Part shown: positions 25,859 through 34,675 of the stretch, piece by piece
How positions within the stretch are numbered: position 1 is the first letter of the stretch
Layout: every line of letters starts with the position of its first letter
NCBI RefSeq assembly: GCF_000717345.1
Contig: NZ_JNZA01000002.1
Coordinates: forward strand, 124,001-188,000
Source: Streptomyces lydicus
GTDB taxonomy: Bacteria; Actinomycetota; Actinomycetes; Streptomycetales; Streptomycetaceae
Length of the DNA: 64,000 bases
Direction: 5' to 3'
Notes under the pieces: generated by a model
Database searches by the model: none
Told to the model about the DNA's origin: nothing
The model's input: only the letters and a program-made list of their open reading frames with translations
Program-made: the position numbers and the translations under genes

Positions 25859-27642
25859 CAGCTGATCGCCACCTTTCCCTCGCCGACCGTCAGGGTCGCT
25901 CCGCCGGCGCTGAGTGCCACCTTGCCGCCGCTCGCGGAGACCGTGACGTCCTTCCCGGCGCCGGCCGAGACCGTGACGTTGCCGTCTTTGTCGATGCGCA
26001 CCTCGGCGCCCGAGCTGTGGCTCACCACGAATTCCTCCGCCGGGCCCTCGGCAGGCCGTTCCCCGACGTCGGAGCAGCCGGACGTGCCGACCGTCAGCTT
26101 GAGCCCGACCGCTTCCACCACCCGGCGGCCGTCCGCCGCGGTGAGGTCGCTGACGCCCTTGCCCTCGGGCCGCGGCGGGCTGCCGGCGGACAGCTTGGTC
26201 GGCAGACACAGCCACCAGTCGCCGGCCTGCGCCTTCGGGCGGTCCATCGGCTCCTCGTTGGCCCACAGGAACCCGGTGACCACGGAGTCCTCCCGGGAGC
26301 CGCGGACCTCGTTGAGCAACGCCCGCATGCCCTCGTACACCGGCACCGACAGGCCGACCTTGTGCCAGGCGAACGGGGCGGCCAGCGGCTTGTCGCGGAG
26401 CACTGAGCCGCTGTCCTCGACCGGCAGGTCGACGCTCGGCGAGACGGCGGCCGCGGCGCCGCCCTGCCCGTAGGCCAGGTCGGCCACCCGCTTGTCGGGC
26501 TTGGCCGAGCGGACCTGGCCCGCGTCGACGGAGGGGGAGACGGTCTGCGCGTCACGGATCCGGCCGGCGATCGCGTCGGCGACCGCCATCGGGCTGCCCA
26601 GCCGGGCGGCCTCCGTGTTGCGCCGGTTCTCCGCGCCGTCCTTGAAGACGGCGGCGCGCCCGGTGCAGACGTAGCCGGTGCGGGGCGAGAAGGAGTGTGT
26701 GACCTGGAGGAGCCGGAAGCCCTGGAACGGGTTCTGGTAGCCCTGCACGCTGGCCGCGACCCGCTGGCCGGCCCGTAGCTCCGGCAGGCCCAGGACGGTG
26801 AAGTCGAAGGCCGGCACGGAGGTCTGCGCCGGGAGGTCGGTGACCACCCGGTGTTTGCCCGTCGCGCCGGCCTGGACCGGTTCGAACTCGGCGAGCCGGG
26901 CGGTGGCCTTGCTGCCGGGCACGATCAGGCTGTCCTCACCGTTGAGCAGCGCGAGTACGGCGGTCGGGTCGGGCGGCAGGGCCGGGCCGGTGGTCGCGGG
27001 GTGGGTGACGGCGGTACCGAACTGCACCACGCCCTCCTGCACCAGGACTTCGGCGTCGTACTGGCCCGCGAGCTGTTCCAGCAGGTCGAAGGCGTTGCGC
27101 CCGTCCAGGTTGATGCCGGGCCGCCGCGGTTCCTTCGGGGTCGCCCCGTCGGCCAGCGTCGCGTGCGCCAGCGTGACGATCGCGTCGGCGGCTTGGGCGG
27201 GCGTCACGTTCACCGCGGACAGCTGGGCCGCCCGGGGTTTGCCGTCCTTGCCGAGGATGTTGCGGGTGGTCAGCAGTTTGAACGCGGCCTCCTCGTAGCC
27301 GGTGAGCTTCACGCCCAGCGGCGGGAAACGCTCCGAGACCGTCATGCCGTCCACCCGGCCGGTCAGGACGGGCTTGCGCGAGCCCGGCGACTCCAGGTAG
27401 CCGAGGGTGATCTCCACCTCGACGCCGCCGTCGGTGCCCCGCTCGCCGGTGAGCGCACCGGCGAGCGTCCGGTGCGCCGACAGCGGCAGGGCGGCGAGGT
27501 GGATGTCGAACTTTCCGGGCTGCCCGAAGCCGTACTCGACGGTGATGTCGGCGTCGCTGAGGATCGTGCCTCCGGAGACGTCGTTGGACACCGTGAGGTG
27601 CAGCCGCGGGAACGCCACGCGGTACCAGAGGATCACGCCCAT
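25858..27642 (-). CDS. VgrG/gpD-like spike protein
   Basis: 594 residues from ATG 27642. The N-terminal hub region (LHLTVSNDVSGGTILSDADITVEYG ... KFDIHLAALP) resembles the gp27/gpD domain. Residues of about 170-250 contain the LDGRNAFDLLEQLAGQYDAEVLVQ segment found in late-control gpD proteins. The C-terminus is a repetitive beta-helix (RIDKDGNVTVSAGAGKDVTVSASG) as in gp5/VgrG needles. It sits between the hub adaptors and the PAAR-like tip. No extra C-terminal effector domain is present. Confidence 0.85.
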   Translation of the reverse strand: MGVILWYRVAFPRLHLTVSNDVSGGTILSDADITVEYGFGQPGKFDIHLAALPLSAHRTLAGALTGERGTDGGVEVEITLGYLESPGSRKPVLTGRVDGMTVSERFPPLGVKLTGYEEAAFKLLTTRNILGKDGKPRAAQLSAVNVTPAQAADAIVTLAHATLADGATPKEPRRPGINLDGRNAFDLLEQLAGQYDAEVLVQEGVVQFGTAVTHPATTGPALPPDPTAVLALLNGEDSLIVPGSKATARLAEFEPVQAGATGKHRVVTDLPAQTSVPAFDFTVLGLPELRAGQRVAASVQGYQNPFQGFRLLQVTHSFSPRTGYVCTGRAAVFKDGAENRRNTEAARLGSPMAVADAIAGRIRDAQTVSPSVDAGQVRSAKPDKRVADLAYGQGGAAAAVSPSVDLPVEDSGSVLRDKPLAAPFAWHKVGLSVPVYEGMRALLNEVRGSREDSVVTGFLWANEEPMDRPKAQAGDWWLCLPTKLSAGSPPRPEGKGVSDLTAADGRRVVEAVGLKLTVGTSGCSDVGERPAEGPAEEFVVSHSSGAEVRIDKDGNVTVSAGAGKDVTVSASGGKVALSAGGATLTVGEGKVAIS

Positions 27643-28091
27643 CGCTGCGCCACCCCGATCACGATGCTGCTGCCGTAGTGGCCGCGCCCGTTGAGGTTGC
27701 CGCGGGCCACCTTGGCCTCCAGCAGGCGGATCGCCAGCCGCTCGGTGCGGTGGACGAGTGGGGGCTCGGCGACCAGCTTGCACAGGAACTCCACCCGCGG
27801 CCCCTCCGCGCCCAGCCGCACCACCCGCAGCACCAGATAGCCGGGAGGCGGCTCCGGGACCTTGATCCGGCTCGGCGCGGCCAGGTCGTAGAGCGTCCCC
27901 GGCGGGTCGTCGTCGCCCGTCTCCAGGTTGGCGTAGAGGCCGAAGTCGTACGCCGTGTCACCGATCGGGCAGGTGAATGCCTGCGGCAGGCCCTCGTCCG
28001 GATCGACGGGCAGCTGATGGAAGTCGAGCGTGTCCTCGGTGCCGTACGGGTACGCCGCGCCGGAGGCGGTCACGGTGTCGGACGGGTTCAT
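27633..28091 (-). CDS. Contractile-tail protein of unrecognised family (hub or baseplate)
   Basis: 152 residues, mixed alpha/beta, no signal peptide or membrane segment. Features include FTCPIGDTAYDFGLYANLE, LVLRVVRLGAEGPRVEFLCKL and a C-terminal RGHYGSSIVIGVAQRW. It overlaps the upstream gene by 4 and the VgrG-like gene by 10 bases. In contractile systems this place is often filled by a LysM-type hub adaptor, but no LysM repeat is visible. Confidence 0.55.
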   Translation of the reverse strand: MNPSDTVTASGAAYPYGTEDTLDFHQLPVDPDEGLPQAFTCPIGDTAYDFGLYANLETGDDDPPGTLYDLAAPSRIKVPEPPPGYLVLRVVRLGAEGPRVEFLCKLVAEPPLVHRTERLAIRLLEAKVARGNLNGRGHYGSSIVIGVAQRWA

Positions 28092-28597
28092 ACCAGACCT
28101 CCGAGCTGGCGCCGTGCCGGCACCATGTCGCTGACGGTGGGTACGGCGGCCATACCGGCGGCCAGGGCCAGGTCCAGCGCCTCGCCGAGGACGGCCGTCA
28201 GGCTGGAGCGCGGTACCTGTTCCAGCGTGACGCTCACGTCGAGGGCGTCACGCTTCTGATTGGACTGGGTGAAGCGCAGGCTGGTGATCTGCATGTCGAG
28301 GCTGATGGTCATGCCGCAGACCACGGGGAGCCCGGCCAGGTTCATCGCGGGGGCGGTGGCCGGTGCCAGCGCCCGGGAGGTCAGCGCCATCGCCTCCAGG
28401 CTCTTCTTGATGAGCAGCCGGGTCCGCCCGACCAGCACCGCCTCCACCGTGATCGTCCTGGCGGTCGGTGACACCAGCTGGGCGAGCCGGCTGCCCGCGA
28501 TCCGGGCCACCTGGTAGCCCTCGTTGAGGGTGAGGCTGGTGACGGTGAGCAGCGGCACCGCACCGATCAGGACGGGGACGTTCACGCCGGCGGCCAT
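28088..28597 (-). CDS. Tail-hub or tube-initiator-like protein
   Basis: 169 residues. It has a beta-rich start (VPVLIGAVPLLTVTSLTLNEGYQVARI), a helix with RLLIKKSLEAMALTSRAL and a conserved-looking LDMQITSLRFTQSNQKRDALDVS block. This layout resembles phage gpU or XkdP-like hub proteins, but I cannot name the family with certainty. It lies immediately after the large AHH protein (9 bp gap) and is coupled to the next gene. Confidence 0.6.
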   Translation of the reverse strand: MAAGVNVPVLIGAVPLLTVTSLTLNEGYQVARIAGSRLAQLVSPTARTITVEAVLVGRTRLLIKKSLEAMALTSRALAPATAPAMNLAGLPVVCGMTISLDMQITSLRFTQSNQKRDALDVSVTLEQVPRSSLTAVLGEALDLALAAGMAAVPTVSDMVPARRQLGGLV

Positions 28598-28606
28598 GGC
28601 ACGGCC

Positions 28607-31600
28607 CTACCTCTCCTGGTCCTCGTCGCCCGGTTCCCGCTGCTCGGCGGGCGGTGCGGGTGCGGGAGGAGCGGGGGGCGACGCGAGGGGTGCGGGCGTG
28701 GGGGTGGCGCGGGACCGGCGGCGGGTGGCCTCGACGATCTCCTCGAGTTCGTCCGCCGTCAGCCAGTCGAAGTCCTTCTCGTGCTGCATCAGCCAGTCGG
28801 CGAACCGCTCTCCGCGGGTCGCGCCGTCCTCGACGTGGAAGAACCGCCCGTTCTTGAGCTCCCCTTTGAGCACCGCCAGCGTTTCCCGGACGGTGTGCGA
28901 ACGCTTGGCCTCGATCAGACGGAGCGTCAGTTCCTTGTAGTACGCGTTGGTGTGCAGGGTGGGGTGCCGGGTCGCCGCCTCCGCGACGGTGCGCGGATCG
29001 GTCGAGGTACGCGGCAGGTGGATGCCGTTCTCCGCGCCCTGCCGCACGTCGATCTCGGCGTCCTCCAGGATGCGGCGGGCGATCTCGGCCCGCGGATCGC
29101 CCTCCGGCACGATGTGGTGGGTCTCGTGGCCGGGCGGGCGCGGGTCGCCGGCCTCGGCCATGTTGCGCTCCAGCGCGTCCGAGGGCCGTCCGCCCGTGGT
29201 GACCGGCTTGTTGGGGGTGTCGGAGAGCGTGGGCGCCTCCGGCGGCACCTCCCCCGCCTCGTGCAGCAGGGCCTGCTGGTCGTGGCTCGCCCACGTGGCG
29301 GCGTCGTCCCACGCCGCGGCGAGGTCCTCCGCGTCGGCGAAGCGGCCGGCCCGGTCCAGGCGGCGCTCCTCGAACGCCTCGATGATCTCCATCGCCATGC
29401 GGGCGTCCTTCTTGGACAGCCTCCGCAGGGCTTCCAGCCGCCGCTCCATCGCGGCGCGGGCCACCGCCCGGCCCCGGTACCGGACCCGGATCGACCTGAT
29501 CCTGGCCAGCACGGCGGCGTGCTCGACCTGCGGGACCACGGCGCGGGCGCCGGCGACCACGCGCCACGCCTCCGCGTCACCGCGCTCCAGCTGTTGCAGC
29601 ATCGTGTGGTAGGCCGTGAACCGCTTCGTCCGGCGGGCGTCGTCCTGCAGCCGTACCAGCTCCAGCAGGATGGCGTCCCAGGCCGCCACCTCGCCCCCGG
29701 CCTGGTCCAGGGCCACCTGCACCACCCGCCAGCCGACCTCCCGTACGGCGTCCATCCGGCGGGTGTCCGCGGCCAGCACGGTGAGGAAGTCGATGCCGAC
29801 CTCCGCCGCCGGCCCGATCCGGGCGAGCCCGATCTGCTCCATGGCGGCCAGGAACGTCCTGCCCTCACCGGGCTTCAACGCCGTGGCGAGGGAGGCCAGT
29901 TCCGCTTCCGTGAAGCCGCCCGGGCCGGCCAGGTGCCGGAACGCCGTCCCCAGCTCCTCGCTCAGCCCGCCCGACTTGGCGGCCAGCGTCTGGAGGGACT
30001 CCGCCTTGCCCAGCGAGTTCCGTACGGCGGCCCCGAGTTCGGCATGGGCGGTCAGCTCCGCGAGGGTGCTGCCCTCGGTGACGTCGAACCGTTCGAGCAG
30101 CGCGGCGAGCCGGCTCCTGTCCTCCACCGGGAGGTGGTCGAGCAGTCGCAGGACCTCGCGCTCGCCCTCGACGTCCCGCAACACGGTGCTGCCCGCGTGC
30201 ATCGCGCGGGCCACCCGGCTCAGCCTGACCGCGAGCCGCTGTCCCTCGACCGACTCCGCCACCTTGCCGACGAGGCCCAGGAACCGCGCGACCAGCGCCA
30301 GCTTCTCGCTCAGGCCGACGGCCTCGGCCACCGCCTTGAGTTCCCCGATCCCGACGAACCAGGACGCGACCTCCACGATCACCGCCCATTTGATCCTGGC
30401 CGTCACGTTCTCGCCGACGTGCAGCACGGCCGCCCCCCGGAAGCCGTCCGCCAGCTTCGGGCCGATCTGCTGGACCACCAGCGCGCACTCGGCCCGGGCC
30501 GGTGCGTAGCCGTATCCGGCCAGCTGGAACATCACGGCCATCCGGGCCAGTTGGCCGAGCCCTTCGAGCAGCTGCGCGGGCCGGGTGACCAGCATCGCCA
30601 GCCCCTCGATCATCCCGCGCAGCAGGCCCACGACGGCGCCGACGGCGGCGTCGACCTCGATCCACGCCGACCGTGTCAGCTGGACGGCTTCGCCCGCCAC
30701 CACGTTGTTCCGGATCGACTCCCGTACCTCGGGGGACAGTTGGAACGCCTCATCTACCAGCCGCCCCACGACGGCGACCGTGAACGGCTCCTTCTTCCCG
30801 AACCGCCCGCCAACGGTGACCAGCAGGTCCCACAGGGTGTCCCCGAGGTCGTCGAACAGCTGGTTCGCCACCCCGGCCGCGACCAGCATCTCCCGGACGG
30901 ACTCCAGCTCCGTGACGCTGCGGAGCGAGCGCATGATCTCGACGATCGCCCGCTCCTGGCTCTCCCACGTCCATGCCGTGATCAGGACCCGCAGATAGCG
31001 GGACTTGGTCGACAGGTCGACGAGGCCGAACGCCACGGCGTCCAGCGCGGCCAGCCGTTCGGCGGCTTCCTGGAGCCGGCTCTCGTCCCCGCCGAGCACC
31101 TGGTCGACCAGCCGGTCGAGGTCCTCGAACACCAGCCGGCGGGCCTCCTCCTCCGGCAGCTCCGGTCCGCCCTCCGCCAGCCGCGCCTGCAGCCGACGGC
31201 CGGCCTCGCGGTCCGCGGTCAGCGGGTTGCGCTCCTTCGACACCACCGTGAGCACGTCGTAGCGGTGCCCGGCGGGGTCCTCCACGCTCCGCAGGAGCTT
31301 GCTGCGCAGGACGGCCGCCATCCGCTGCCCCGTGGGCGGCCGGCCCCCGGCGACCTCCAGGTCCTGGTTGGAGACGACCGGGGTGGTCGCCACCACCCAC
31401 AGCCTGCTGTCCGGTGCTCCCACCGGGCCCTCCAGCAGCGCGAACGACGTGGTGCCGAAGACGGCGCGGCCGAGCTGGACGGCCCGGCTCAGATTGCTCG
31501 CCCGGACGTACCGGGTGGCTCCACCCAGGGTCACGATCCGCGCGCCGGGCAGGATGATCACCGCCCGGCCCTCCAGTCCGCTGAGCCCCTCGACCACGGC

Positions 31601-32104
31601 GTCCCCCGCGTCCCGGCCGCTCTCGGACGGCGCGGGGCCGGCGGGGTGGGTGCCGGCCGGGGCGGGCGGCGGAGGCGCCGCCGGAGCCGGGGACGCGGCG
31701 GCGGGGGCAGCGGTACGGGTGGCCGGCCCGCCCGGGGGTGCCGCCGGAACGGGTTCCGGCGCCCCGGGGCCGGCCGCCCGGTCCGTCACGTCCTCCCCCA
31801 GGTCGGCTGGCACCGCGAAGGCCAGGTGGACGCCGCCGGGCGTCGTTCCGCCGGCCGTTTCGGCCGCCACGGCCCCCGCGACCGCGGCCGCCGTGGCGGG
31901 CGGCGTCACGGGCGCCTCGCCCGCCGGTGGCGGTGCGCCGGCGACCCGCAGGCCGGACTCCCGCAGCCCGTCCGCGGCCCTGGCGACCGCGCGCAGCAGC
32001 ACCTGCTCGCACGCCCGCTGCCGGTCCGGCGCCGGTTCACCGTCGAACGTCACCGACTCCGGCAGGTGCAGCCGGATCGTCAGCGTGCCGCCTCCGGGGG
32101 TCAT
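28607..32104 (-). CDS. Large polymorphic-toxin-like protein with C-terminal AHH nuclease domain
   Basis: 1165 residues. Residues of about 8-45 carry the LPESVTFDGEPAPDR motif shared with the two preceding proteins. Then come a Pro/Ala-rich linker (about 90-190), a long mainly helical body with hydrophobic helices near 450-640, and at about 992-1060 an HNH/ENDO VII-superfamily AHH nuclease signature: ETHHIVPEGDP, then EIDVRQGAENGIHLPR and HPTLHTNAYYKEL. A charged, Pro-rich tail of about 100 residues ends the protein. AHH domains are usually DNA-cleaving toxins. The gene stands where tape-measure genes stand in phage tails, so it could be cargo, tape measure or both. No immunity gene is obvious beside it. 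Confidence 0.8.
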   Translation of the reverse strand: MTPGGGTLTIRLHLPESVTFDGEPAPDRQRACEQVLLRAVARAADGLRESGLRVAGAPPPAGEAPVTPPATAAAVAGAVAAETAGGTTPGGVHLAFAVPADLGEDVTDRAAGPGAPEPVPAAPPGGPATRTAAPAAASPAPAAPPPPAPAGTHPAGPAPSESGRDAGDAVVEGLSGLEGRAVIILPGARIVTLGGATRYVRASNLSRAVQLGRAVFGTTSFALLEGPVGAPDSRLWVVATTPVVSNQDLEVAGGRPPTGQRMAAVLRSKLLRSVEDPAGHRYDVLTVVSKERNPLTADREAGRRLQARLAEGGPELPEEEARRLVFEDLDRLVDQVLGGDESRLQEAAERLAALDAVAFGLVDLSTKSRYLRVLITAWTWESQERAIVEIMRSLRSVTELESVREMLVAAGVANQLFDDLGDTLWDLLVTVGGRFGKKEPFTVAVVGRLVDEAFQLSPEVRESIRNNVVAGEAVQLTRSAWIEVDAAVGAVVGLLRGMIEGLAMLVTRPAQLLEGLGQLARMAVMFQLAGYGYAPARAECALVVQQIGPKLADGFRGAAVLHVGENVTARIKWAVIVEVASWFVGIGELKAVAEAVGLSEKLALVARFLGLVGKVAESVEGQRLAVRLSRVARAMHAGSTVLRDVEGEREVLRLLDHLPVEDRSRLAALLERFDVTEGSTLAELTAHAELGAAVRNSLGKAESLQTLAAKSGGLSEELGTAFRHLAGPGGFTEAELASLATALKPGEGRTFLAAMEQIGLARIGPAAEVGIDFLTVLAADTRRMDAVREVGWRVVQVALDQAGGEVAAWDAILLELVRLQDDARRTKRFTAYHTMLQQLERGDAEAWRVVAGARAVVPQVEHAAVLARIRSIRVRYRGRAVARAAMERRLEALRRLSKKDARMAMEIIEAFEERRLDRAGRFADAEDLAAAWDDAATWASHDQQALLHEAGEVPPEAPTLSDTPNKPVTTGGRPSDALERNMAEAGDPRPPGHETHHIVPEGDPRAEIARRILEDAEIDVRQGAENGIHLPRTSTDPRTVAEAATRHPTLHTNAYYKELTLRLIEAKRSHTVRETLAVLKGELKNGRFFHVEDGATRGERFADWLMQHEKDFDWLTADELEEIVEATRRRSRATPTPAPLASPPAPPAPAPPAEQREPGDEDQER

Positions 32105-33915
32105 GGCGCCGGCTCCAACCGGGCCAGTTGTGCGGCCAGTTCGTCGCGTCGCCGCTGGGAGGCGCGTTCCTGCTCGGGCGCGGCGGACCGGGCGCCCGCC
32201 GCCGCCTCCTCCGCCGCGATCTCCGCCCGGAGCACGGCCGCCAGCTCCGCCGTGCCCAGTGGCTCCAGCTCGACCGAGTAGCTGGTCCTGACCAGGTCAC
32301 GTACCACCCGGATCCCGTGCCAGGGGTGGGTGCGCACGTACTCGACCGTGCTGTGCTCGACCCGTTCGGCCGCGACCGAGACGGAGACCAACTGGATCTC
32401 GCAGCTCTCCAGTTCCGTGTCGTCCTCGCCGCCCCGTTCGAGGGTGGTCAGGAGGGAGACGACGGCGTACAGCGGCTGTCCGGGGCGGCGCAGCTGGAGG
32501 TCCACCAGTTCTGCGAGCCGGTCGTCGAGCCGGGCCTGGATCTCCGGTTCGAACGCCTTCAGCCTCGGCTCGGCCCACCGGGTCAGGAACCAGTTCTCGA
32601 TCGCCTGGTCGACCTTGGACATGACGGCGTTCCAGAGCACCATCGCGCCGATCCTGGCCAGGCCGAGCCCGGCGCTCCGCACCTGGCTCCTGATCCGGAC
32701 CCCGAGCGGCACCCTCACCGGCTGCCGGGACATCGCCCCGCCGACCCGGACGCGCATGGCCTCGGTGTCCGCGTGGGAGCGCGGACGGCTGGTGCTGACC
32801 TTGTCCTTCTCGGCGTCGGCGATGTTCTTCCTGCGCGCCTCCCGGACCTCCGGGCCGACGACGTCTTCGTACTCCACGCCGGGCGGCAGGTTGCGCGCAC
32901 CGTGGGCGTATCCGCCGGCGTTCGTCAGCTTCAGCCGCACCTTGAGTTCGGGCGGGATGGGCTTGCCGGCCTTGACGGCGGACAGCGAGGCGTCGAGCCG
33001 GTGCAGCACGTCCGCCTTCTCGGGGAAGTCCGGCATCGCGCGGATCTTCGCGATCGCCTCCTCCAGGCTGTTCCGGAGGTTCTTGCCGAGTGCGGTGGCC
33101 TTCTTGCCCTCGGCCTTGCCGAGGCTGCCGGAGCCCTTGTTGTCGTACAGCAGGAGCTCGCCGCTCTTCGGGTCCACTCCGACGGCGTCGAAGCCGTGGC
33201 CGGTCAGCGGGTGCGCGCCCGGACCGGACGAGGTGATGACGAGGCGGATCCCGCGCTGTCCCAGTGCGAACGGCAGGTCGTGCTCGCCGTAGGCTCCGCC
33301 GGCGTGGGCGCCGGTCACCGCGATCTCCTCGTCGTGGGGCACCGCGTGCCCGCCCGACATCATGGCGGGCGGCGGGGCGACCGGCGTGCGGGGCGGCGGG
33401 CCGGTGGCGCCGATCCTCGGTCCTGGAGCGGCCGCGGGTGGGCCGCCGGCGGTCGCGGTGGATGCCGCGGGAGTACGGCGGAGCAGCTCCGCTTCCAGGG
33501 CTTCCAGGTACGCCTTGGTGGCGGCGTAGCCGGCGTCCACCCGCTGGTGGCCGAGGAGCCAGCTCCGTGCGTGCCCGTACTCGGCTTCCAGGTCGGTGTC
33601 GGAGAGCGTCGCGGGGTCGCGCTGCCGGGGCTGCGCGGTCTCCAGCCGCACGGACTGGAGGGCGCCGCCGCCGTCGTACGCGGGCACCCGGTAGACCTGC
33701 CCGGTGGCGCCGATCCTGCCCCGGTCGAGCGTTTCGCCGGCCTGGACGGGGGCGGCCGGTGTCCGGCCGGTGACCGTCTCCAGGTGGCGGCGGGCGAGCC
33801 TGAGCCGGGCGGCGAGCGCCTCCTCGACGACGCGGCCGAGCTTCTCGACCGCCGCCGGTGAGGGCTCTCCGACGACCGTCACGGTGATCGGGAAGTGACA
33901 CGACAACCGTGGCAT
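32101..33915 (-). CDS. Large toxin-like protein with shared N-terminal motif and possible PD-(D/E)xK-type core
   Basis: 604 residues. The N-terminus HFPITVTVVGEPSP aligns without gaps with the motif in both flanking genes. A Pro/Ala linker follows. At about residues 235-290 the sequence GFDAVGVDPKSGELLLYDNK followed by a Lys/Ala-rich helix resembles restriction-endonuclease-fold cores, with D then D-x-K. Downstream are helical segments and a beta-rich region (EIQLVSVSVAAERVEH). Shine-Dalgarno gaggag precedes ATG 33915. The stop overlaps the start of the AHH protein gene. A nuclease role is a weak inference; the shared N-terminus is directly visible. Confidence 0.65.
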   Translation of the reverse strand: MPRLSCHFPITVTVVGEPSPAAVEKLGRVVEEALAARLRLARRHLETVTGRTPAAPVQAGETLDRGRIGATGQVYRVPAYDGGGALQSVRLETAQPRQRDPATLSDTDLEAEYGHARSWLLGHQRVDAGYAATKAYLEALEAELLRRTPAASTATAGGPPAAAPGPRIGATGPPPRTPVAPPPAMMSGGHAVPHDEEIAVTGAHAGGAYGEHDLPFALGQRGIRLVITSSGPGAHPLTGHGFDAVGVDPKSGELLLYDNKGSGSLGKAEGKKATALGKNLRNSLEEAIAKIRAMPDFPEKADVLHRLDASLSAVKAGKPIPPELKVRLKLTNAGGYAHGARNLPPGVEYEDVVGPEVREARRKNIADAEKDKVSTSRPRSHADTEAMRVRVGGAMSRQPVRVPLGVRIRSQVRSAGLGLARIGAMVLWNAVMSKVDQAIENWFLTRWAEPRLKAFEPEIQARLDDRLAELVDLQLRRPGQPLYAVVSLLTTLERGGEDDTELESCEIQLVSVSVAAERVEHSTVEYVRTHPWHGIRVVRDLVRTSYSVELEPLGTAELAAVLRAEIAAEEAAAGARSAAPEQERASQRRRDELAAQLARLEPAP

Positions 33916-33931
33916 CCCGGGCTCCTCGGGT

Positions 33932-34189
33932 TCAACTCAGCGCCTGGTACAGCGCGTTCCAGATCCTGGTCTCGACGGCGCTGCCGGCCTCCTCCGTGAC
34001 GTCTCCCGCCATCACCACATGGACCGGGAAGTAGTAGTGGACCTCGGTGGCCGAGCGGGCGGACACCGCCGCCTCCGAGCCCGGCGCGGGAACGACCTTG
34101 TCGCCCTGGTGCACCTCGATCAGCCCGGGGCGCTCGACGGCCTGGGCATGTTCCTGGTCCGGGACCGGGTCCTGGTTCGGGTCCGACAT
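33932..34189 (-). CDS. Small stand-alone carrier of the shared [FL]P-x2-V-x3-G-[ED] motif
   Basis: 85 residues from ATG 34189 (Shine-Dalgarno ggagag); a longer frame exists upstream. A Gln/Asp/Pro-rich lead (DPNQDPVPDQEH) is followed by a C-terminal domain YYFPVHVVMAGDVTEEAG and a helix ending NALYQALS. That block matches the N-termini of the next two proteins. It sits where tail assembly chaperones sit, between tube and tape-measure position, so it may be an adaptor or chaperone that docks cargo on the tube. Confidence 0.7.
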   Translation of the reverse strand: MSDPNQDPVPDQEHAQAVERPGLIEVHQGDKVVPAPGSEAAVSARSATEVHYYFPVHVVMAGDVTEEAGSAVETRIWNALYQALS

Positions 34190-34226
34190 GGGGCTCTCCG
34201 TCCGCCCGCCGGGCATCGTCCGCCGG

Positions 34227-34628
34227 CTAGGCGCCGGTGGGGACGGCCTGCAGGCTGATGCAGTTGAAGGTGGTGGTGGGCACGCCGTCGATCACGATGG
34301 TGCTGGCGACGGACGTGATGTAACAGTCGTTCAACGCGATGCTCTTGAACGTCCAGTCGCTGCCCTTCCCCTGCTGCACCACGACGCTGAAGGCGGTGTT
34401 CGCCATCGCGAGGCCGGTGAGCGTCGCCACGGACGTGCCGATCGCCTTGACCGCCATGGTGAAGGTGAACGCCTGCGGCTGGACGATGTGCGCGACGTTG
34501 TCGGCCTCCAGCGAGTGCAGCGGCTGGACCGGGACGTTGAAGGTCGGGTTGAAGGAGTCGATGGGGGTCACCGGTTTGGCATCCACCGACACTGCCAGCC
34601 GGGTGTCCCATTTCAGGGTGTCGGGCAT
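34227..34628 (-). CDS. Contractile tail tube protein
   Basis: 133 residues, the usual length for inner tube proteins (gp19/Hcp-like/Afp1-like). It is beta-rich, with the LVQ-type strand pattern HIVQPQAFTFTMAVKAIG and a C-terminal strand TFNCISLQAVPTGA. It lies 47 bp after the sheath gene, the normal order. The mature tube would form the channel that carries effectors. Confidence 0.85.
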   Translation of the reverse strand: MPDTLKWDTRLAVSVDAKPVTPIDSFNPTFNVPVQPLHSLEADNVAHIVQPQAFTFTMAVKAIGTSVATLTGLAMANTAFSVVVQQGKGSDWTFKSIALNDCYITSVASTIVIDGVPTTTFNCISLQAVPTGA

Positions 34629-34675
34629 GGTCTCTCACTTCCTCGGATTCCCTCGTTGCCGCCGGCCGGGCCCCG

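Noticed and set aside
28781..32281. Open frame of about 1166 codons on the plus strand
   Set aside because: Antisense shadow of the AHH-toxin gene, with low-complexity His/Arg/Gln composition caused by high third-position GC.
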